In this document: positions 43,036 through 46,122 of the stretch, in pieces
How positions within the stretch are numbered: position 1 is the first letter of the stretch
How the letters are laid out: every line of letters starts with the position of its first letter
Position numbers and translations under genes: made by a program
The notes under the pieces: generated by a model
Database searches by the model: none
Told to the model about the DNA's origin: nothing
What the model saw: only the letters and a program-made list of their open reading frames with translations
Virus record (IMG/VR): IMGVR_UViG_3300035232_001500
Coordinates: 1-46,122 of that record
DNA length: 46,122 nucleotides
Origin: a virus
Strand: one strand, 5' to 3'

Positions 43036-43643
43036 ATCCCTACATTTTGGATGTTATGCGGAGTAACCGACTTAATTCGGGAAATATTTCTTTATTAAGG
43101 TCTTGTATTTTTGTTCATATACCTAAATGTGCAGGAAATACAATAAAAGATTGTGTAGGCGGCTTTGGCCAAGACTCCCATTCTAAAGCTAAAGAAATTC
43201 CAAAAGATTTTTTTGATAATTTTTATTCTTTTTCTTTTGTTAGAAATCCTTGGGATAGATGCTTGAGTGCTTATTATTACTTATTTAAAGGGGGGGCTAG
43301 GAATTCACAGGATTTTATTGATAGAGAAGAATTTGTAATAAATTATCCTAATTTTTATGATTTTTTAATAAAAGGGGGCTTGGATCGCGCTGCCTCCAAC
43401 CAAACTCACTTTATCCCCCAAGTAAGGTTTTTGGAACACAGGAGTTTTAATTTTATAGGAAAGGTCGAAAATATAAAAAAAGACATGGAAATAGTTTGTA
43501 AAAATCTTAAGATAGAATGTGATTTGCCACACTTTAACAGATCCATAAGACCCTCGCCTAGTTCATATACCCCGAAAATGGCAGATGTTATTTCGAGAGT
43601 GTATCAGGAAGACATTGAAGAATTTGGTTTTTCTTACAAATAG
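43032..43643 (+). CDS. Sulfotransferase (PF03567-like)
   Basis: A 203-residue sulfotransferase. IFVHIPKCAGNTIKDCV is the PAPS 5'-phosphosulfate loop, FSFVRNPWDRCLSAYYYLF the 3'-phosphate segment, and FNFIGKVENIKKDMEIV the later helix. The end DVISRVYQEDIEEFGFSYK parallels the cassette's ECFGYKFG ends. ATG overlaps the terminase stop by 4 bases, so it is part of the packaging operon although it looks unrelated to it. It is a fourth sulfotransferase in the window. Its acceptor is not evident. Confidence 0.85.
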   Translation: MNPYILDVMRSNRLNSGNISLLRSCIFVHIPKCAGNTIKDCVGGFGQDSHSKAKEIPKDFFDNFYSFSFVRNPWDRCLSAYYYLFKGGARNSQDFIDREEFVINYPNFYDFLIKGGLDRAASNQTHFIPQVRFLEHRSFNFIGKVENIKKDMEIVCKNLKIECDLPHFNRSIRPSPSSYTPKMADVISRVYQEDIEEFGFSYK

Positions 43644-43704
43644 CCGCCGCATAATTCGCCGCTATAAACTACTTTCTGTTGTTTTGAAAATTTTTTTTAC
43701 TTAT

Positions 43705-44310
43705 TTAAAGAATAATGTACTTTATATGCTTTTGGTTCGGGTATTTATGTAATTCTATATATTCTCCCGTTTGTGGTTCAAAAATATACCAATCTTTGCT
43801 TGTGAAAACAAGATTGAGCATGTGAAGGTAGCCTTTTGGTATTCCACCAAATGGGTTTTTTTGCTCAACGACAACCAGTCCCACAGCAAACTCAACATCA
43901 ACACCGTTTGCATAACTAGCTACCCCCATTAGTGATTTATATAACATTGCATAATTATCACAATCTAAATTTTCGCCATTATCGCCTAATGACATTAATC
44001 CATTTTCGAATAATAATTTTTCAAACCAAGAATTGAATTTTTTAAAAAAGAAATAATCAACTGGCTTGTAAATACTATCAAGCAAAATCATTCCAATTTC
44101 AGGACTAACTTCTGTGTTTACCCAATTAAATGTTTTCTTGTTTGAGAAATGTCTACCAAAATCCATTCTTTTTAAATACCTAGAAGGGTTCATCTCCTTG
44201 TATTCAGGTATCTCTTTTATTTCGTCAAAGTCTCTTTCCAAGCAGGAAGAAGGTATGAAAATAAGTGGAATTAGTATAATTAATGTTTTTATCTTTTGTA
44301 GTTCGCGCAT
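43705..44310 (-). CDS. Lipoprotein with papain/transglutaminase-like Cys-His pattern
   Basis: A 201-residue protein. Residues 1-22 are a hydrophobic signal ending in IPSSC, so Cys23 may be lipidated, although the lipobox is atypical. The mature part has LDCDNYAMLYKSL (Cys117), KGYLHMLNLVFT (His163) and YIFEPQTGEYIEL, the order C-H-(E/Q) seen in papain-like and transglutaminase-like folds. From memory, phages often carry such proteins. It could modify the host envelope, for example peptidoglycan or a membrane protein. It converges with the sulfotransferase gene across 61 bases. No lysis gene is adjacent. Confidence 0.55.
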   Translation of the reverse strand: MRELQKIKTLIILIPLIFIPSSCLERDFDEIKEIPEYKEMNPSRYLKRMDFGRHFSNKKTFNWVNTEVSPEIGMILLDSIYKPVDYFFFKKFNSWFEKLLFENGLMSLGDNGENLDCDNYAMLYKSLMGVASYANGVDVEFAVGLVVVEQKNPFGGIPKGYLHMLNLVFTSKDWYIFEPQTGEYIELHKYPNQKHIKYIIL

Positions 44311-44325
44311 GAACTACATTACACA

Positions 44326-44667
44326 TTATAAAATGCAAACACTTTTAACCATAGAACGAACTTCTGCTTGGGATTTTGTTAAATTACCCATTTTAAGGTG
44401 AAAATAAATATTATCGACGTAATCACATACTTTTAATATTTCTTCCATTTCTAATTCTTCAACATCTACTGTCTTTTTTATTTCTGCTATTGATACTGCA
44501 GCAAGAAAAGCTGGAAGTAAACGATCAACTTCTTCATTTTTTATTTGTTTGAGTTTTTCATTCTTATTTCTTTCTGATTGATCTCCTCTAATCAAATCAT
44601 ACTTTTCAACGAATTTACTCCATATCTCACTTGCTGTTTTTTCTATTTTTGTTTTATTCATAAACAT
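44326..44667 (-). CDS. Unknown small helical protein
   Basis: A 113-residue protein starting MFMNKTKIEKTASEIWSKFV. ATG two codons later (44661) is an alternative. It is all-helical and charged: residues 1-45 (with KNEKLKQIKNEEVD), then LLPAFLAAVSIAEIKKTVDV, which is mildly amphipathic, and a C-terminal KSVCIL. No known domain, signal or membrane helix is apparent. It lies upstream of the lipoprotein gene, 15 bases apart, so the two may be co-transcribed. AT-rich DNA with ATTAT-type boxes precedes it. Confidence 0.55.
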   Translation of the reverse strand: MFMNKTKIEKTASEIWSKFVEKYDLIRGDQSERNKNEKLKQIKNEEVDRLLPAFLAAVSIAEIKKTVDVEELEMEEILKVCDYVDNIYFHLKMGNLTKSQAEVRSMVKSVCIL

Positions 44668-44994
44668 AATATATCATACATTAAAGATAAAGAAAAGCAT
44701 AAAATACAAATATTTCGGCGCTAATAATATTGTTCTTGTTTTTTTTTATTATATTTCCTTTTTTTGATTTTTAGGTCTGGCTTTTTTTTTACTTTGCTAA
44801 TATTAAGATTTCTTCTTATTAACGGCGAATTTTCACTAATACCCCCCCCTCCCACAAGCAACCCGTTTAATTTATTATAATTTATTATTTTTTATTATTT
44901 TTTATTCGATATTGAAAATAAGGCCCCCGCACTTAAATGTAAAAGTCGGATCGGTCAATTTTTCTAGTTAATGGGGTAGGGTCATGTCTAGGCA
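44668..44994. other. AT-rich gap without a gene
   Basis: About 327 bases with long T and A runs and one C-run (ACCCCCCCCTCCC near 44845). I see no convincing gene, RNA or hairpin. It marks the change from the 33-38% GC phage genes to the more GC-rich DNA that follows. A replication or module boundary is possible but unproven. Confidence 0.5.
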
Positions 44995-45024
44995 TAAAAA
45001 AAGCCACGGATCCGAAGATCCGTG
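44995..45024 (-). terminator. Terminator with UUCG tetraloop
   Basis: On the minus strand CACGGATC-TTCG-GATCCGTG forms an 8-bp stem closed by the stable C(UUCG)G tetraloop, followed by GGCTTTTTTT. It lies 25 bases after the stop of the gene 45050-45607. Confidence 0.9.
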
Positions 45025-45049
45025 ACTATGTGATTTTTTAGCCTACTAC

Positions 45050-45607
45050 TTAGCTAGAAAGCATTTCATCTACTGCCTTATGGCAAAGGTTGATCGCCAT
45101 GTTAGAACAGGCGAGAGCCGCGCTTCTCTCGGATCCGTTATGTCTTAGGCAGTACTCCTCTAAAGCTTGGAAACTCTCAGGAGTTGCAAACAAGTTGTTT
45201 GGAAGTAAAGGGTTGGAAGGAACAGGCTTTCCTGTGAAGAAGTCTAGCTCTGTGGCAGAAGGGTTGAGTTTACGAGCTTGGCGCTTTCCTCTCAGTATTG
45301 TGATTGCCTCCTGTAGGCTAAGGATAAGCTGTTCATTGTCTCGGATCTCTTGGGCTCTCTCTGTGGCTTTCTGAGCTTTCCTGTGCATCTCTAAGATAGA
45401 TGCGCCAAGTAGTGAAAGCTCTGCATACTCCTCAGGATATCCTGTGTTATCTGAGCTATCCGTGTAGGTTTCGATCAGTTTAGCATCTAGGCAGTACTGA
45501 AAGCATTTTCCATTCTGTGTTTCCATGTTCTGAAAGTCATTTGTCCAAATGCCTCCGTCTTGTTCGGATACCATGTTAAGAAAGATAACGAGTGTTTTAA
45601 TGTTCAT
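45050..45607 (-). CDS. Unknown protein in GC-richer segment
   Basis: A 185-residue protein of unknown function. Residues 1-75 (MNIKTLVIFLNMVSEQDGGI, and later YAELSLLGASILEMHRK) could be a winged helix, since 'LxxGLI...LT..G' patterns are similar, but this is weak. A helical coil follows (TERAQEIRDNEQLILSLQEA), then a basic patch (RGKRQARK), and a compact C-terminal part with LEEYCLRHNGSERSAALACS. Base composition is near 47% GC by eye, well above neighbouring phage genes, and codon choice differs. CTACTACTACTATACTACT directly precedes the ATG, and the gene ends in a strong terminator. It may be an early-region or recently acquired gene. Confidence 0.6.
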   Translation of the reverse strand: MNIKTLVIFLNMVSEQDGGIWTNDFQNMETQNGKCFQYCLDAKLIETYTDSSDNTGYPEEYAELSLLGASILEMHRKAQKATERAQEIRDNEQLILSLQEAITILRGKRQARKLNPSATELDFFTGKPVPSNPLLPNNLFATPESFQALEEYCLRHNGSERSAALACSNMAINLCHKAVDEMLSS

Positions 45608-45651
45608 AGTAGTATAGTAGTAGTAGGTTAATAATGTTCAGACTCAATCTC

Positions 45652-45798
45652 TCACAGATCTAGATCCGTGTCAAACTCTTTTTGCATTTTATAGATACAG
45701 AGAGCAGAAGCAATCCAAGGCAGTAGCAGACTGAGCCCATTAGTAAGACCTGCCAAGAGGAACGAAGCAGGAACGATAGATATGATAATAAGTTTCAT
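45652..45798 (-). CDS. 48-residue membrane protein
   Basis: A short frame from ATG 45798 encoding MKLIIISIVPASFLLAGLTN, then GLSLLLPWIASALCIY, then a charged end KMQKEFDTDLDL. Two hydrophobic helices with a tight turn (TNG) between them, and a charged C terminus, fit a small two-pass membrane protein. The base composition matches the gene at 45050-45607, and the two starts are preceded by similar trinucleotide repeats. The last codons overlap a 19-bp direct repeat. Function is unknown; a phage membrane effector is possible. Confidence 0.55.
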   Translation of the reverse strand: MKLIIISIVPASFLLAGLTNGLSLLLPWIASALCIYKMQKEFDTDLDL

Positions 45799-45834
45799 GC
45801 TACTACTATAGACATAGATCTAGATCCGTGTCAA
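45656..45834. repeat. 19-bp direct repeat flanking the small membrane gene
   Basis: AGATCTAGATCCGTGTCAA occurs at 45656-45674 and 45816-45834, exactly 160 bases apart. The first copy overlaps the 3' end of the 48-residue gene and the second lies just upstream of its start. Related AGATCCG units follow further on. Confidence 0.9.
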
Positions 45835-46122
45835 CTTTTCTTTTGTTTAGTTTGTTCCGTTCGGATCTGCACGGAGAAAGACACTTCCAACCCTCTTGGA
45901 AGTTTACTTTTTGACTTCCATCCGTAGATCCGTAGATCTGCCTCAGATCCGTAGATCCGTAGATCCGTAGATTCTCACGTAGATCTGTTTAGTTTGTTTA
46001 CTCTCTCTCTCTTTCTCTTGTTTCTCTTGTTTCTCTTGTTATTTAGTTGTATTTAGTTTGTTCCCTATTTCTTTCTATTTAGTTTGTTTTTGGTTTCTAT
46101 TTAGCCCAAAAAAAAGCCCCCT
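45835..46122. repeat. Non-coding repeat-rich segment at the right edge
   Basis: No gene was found in these 288 bases. Four exact copies of TTTAGTTTGTT lie at 45846-45856, 45988-45998, 46052-46062 and 46078-46088. CCGTAGAT-type units run through about 45919-45972, and TTTCTCTTG is repeated three times near 46021. Several GATC-containing palindromes (AGATCT) are also here. The last bases, AAAAAAAAGCCCCCT, may be half of a terminator cut off by the edge. Confidence 0.75.

Noticed and set aside
43644-43704. GC-rich hairpin between the converging sulfotransferase and lipoprotein genes
   Set aside because: GCCGCCGCATAATTCGCCGC is mostly a direct repeat (CGCCGC twice), not a stable inverted repeat.
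45900-46060. CRISPR-like array in the repeat-rich right end
   Set aside because: The repeats are 8-11 bases, irregularly spaced and without constant-length spacers.
1-46122. tRNA genes, integrase or attachment sites
   Set aside because: I scanned for cloverleaf-like stretches and integrase motifs and found none I could support. This does not exclude them outside the window.

Overview
The window looks like part of the genome of a tailed double-stranded DNA phage (Caudoviricetes), probably from an aquatic environment. It carries portal, prohead protease/scaffold, HK97-type capsid, neck, tail and tape-measure genes, a large terminase and a phage-type sigma factor. It is AT-rich and densely packed, with many ATGA or few-base gene overlaps. 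Two lipoprotein signal sequences and a candidate one-piece spanin suggest a Gram-negative host, but I cannot name it. Ribosome-binding sites are mostly weak, and several genes seem to start only a few bases after a promoter-like box. No contractile sheath gene is visible, so a siphovirus-like particle is possible but not shown.

Layout. 1-7372 (-) is the tape-measure gene, open at the left edge (at least 2457 codons). 7521-11314 (-) holds a major tail protein and tail/neck genes. 11405-13465 (+) is a three-gene block on the opposite strand. 13469-18106 (-) is a cassette of glycosyltransferases and sulfotransferases. 18187-25672 (-) is the head module: two structural proteins, a SAP-like protein, major capsid protein, decoration-like protein, protease-scaffold and portal. 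25771-35000 (-) encodes an exostosin-like glycosyltransferase, a 976-residue trypsin-like serine protease, an adhesin with a cupredoxin-like domain and DUF285 repeats, and an 869-residue glycosyltransferase/sulfotransferase fusion. 35041-43643 (+) encodes a lipoprotein with spanin topology, a J-domain protein, PhoH, a zinc ribbon, the sigma factor, two nucleases, an AdoMet-decarboxylase-like protein, the large terminase and another sulfotransferase. 43705-44667 (-) has a lipoprotein with a papain/transglutaminase-like Cys-His pattern and a small unknown. From about 44.99 kb on the DNA is richer in GC and in GATC-containing repeats and holds one unknown gene and one very small membrane-protein gene.

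How the parts fit. The sigma factor resembles phage late factors, and boxes related to the T4 late promoter (core AATACTWA) precede the tail, capsid, decoration and adhesin genes, so a late regulon is likely. The terminase, portal, protease-scaffold and capsid proteins build and fill the head. The sulfotransferase domains and several glycosyltransferases, set among virion genes, suggest that the phage makes or alters sulfated glycans on its own particle or on the host surface. The most unusual gene is the tape measure: after a conventional N-terminal half it has nine copies of a G-x-[IV]-P-N-[YF]-A motif spaced 86-432 residues apart, and a GNAT acetyltransferase-like domain lies between two of them.
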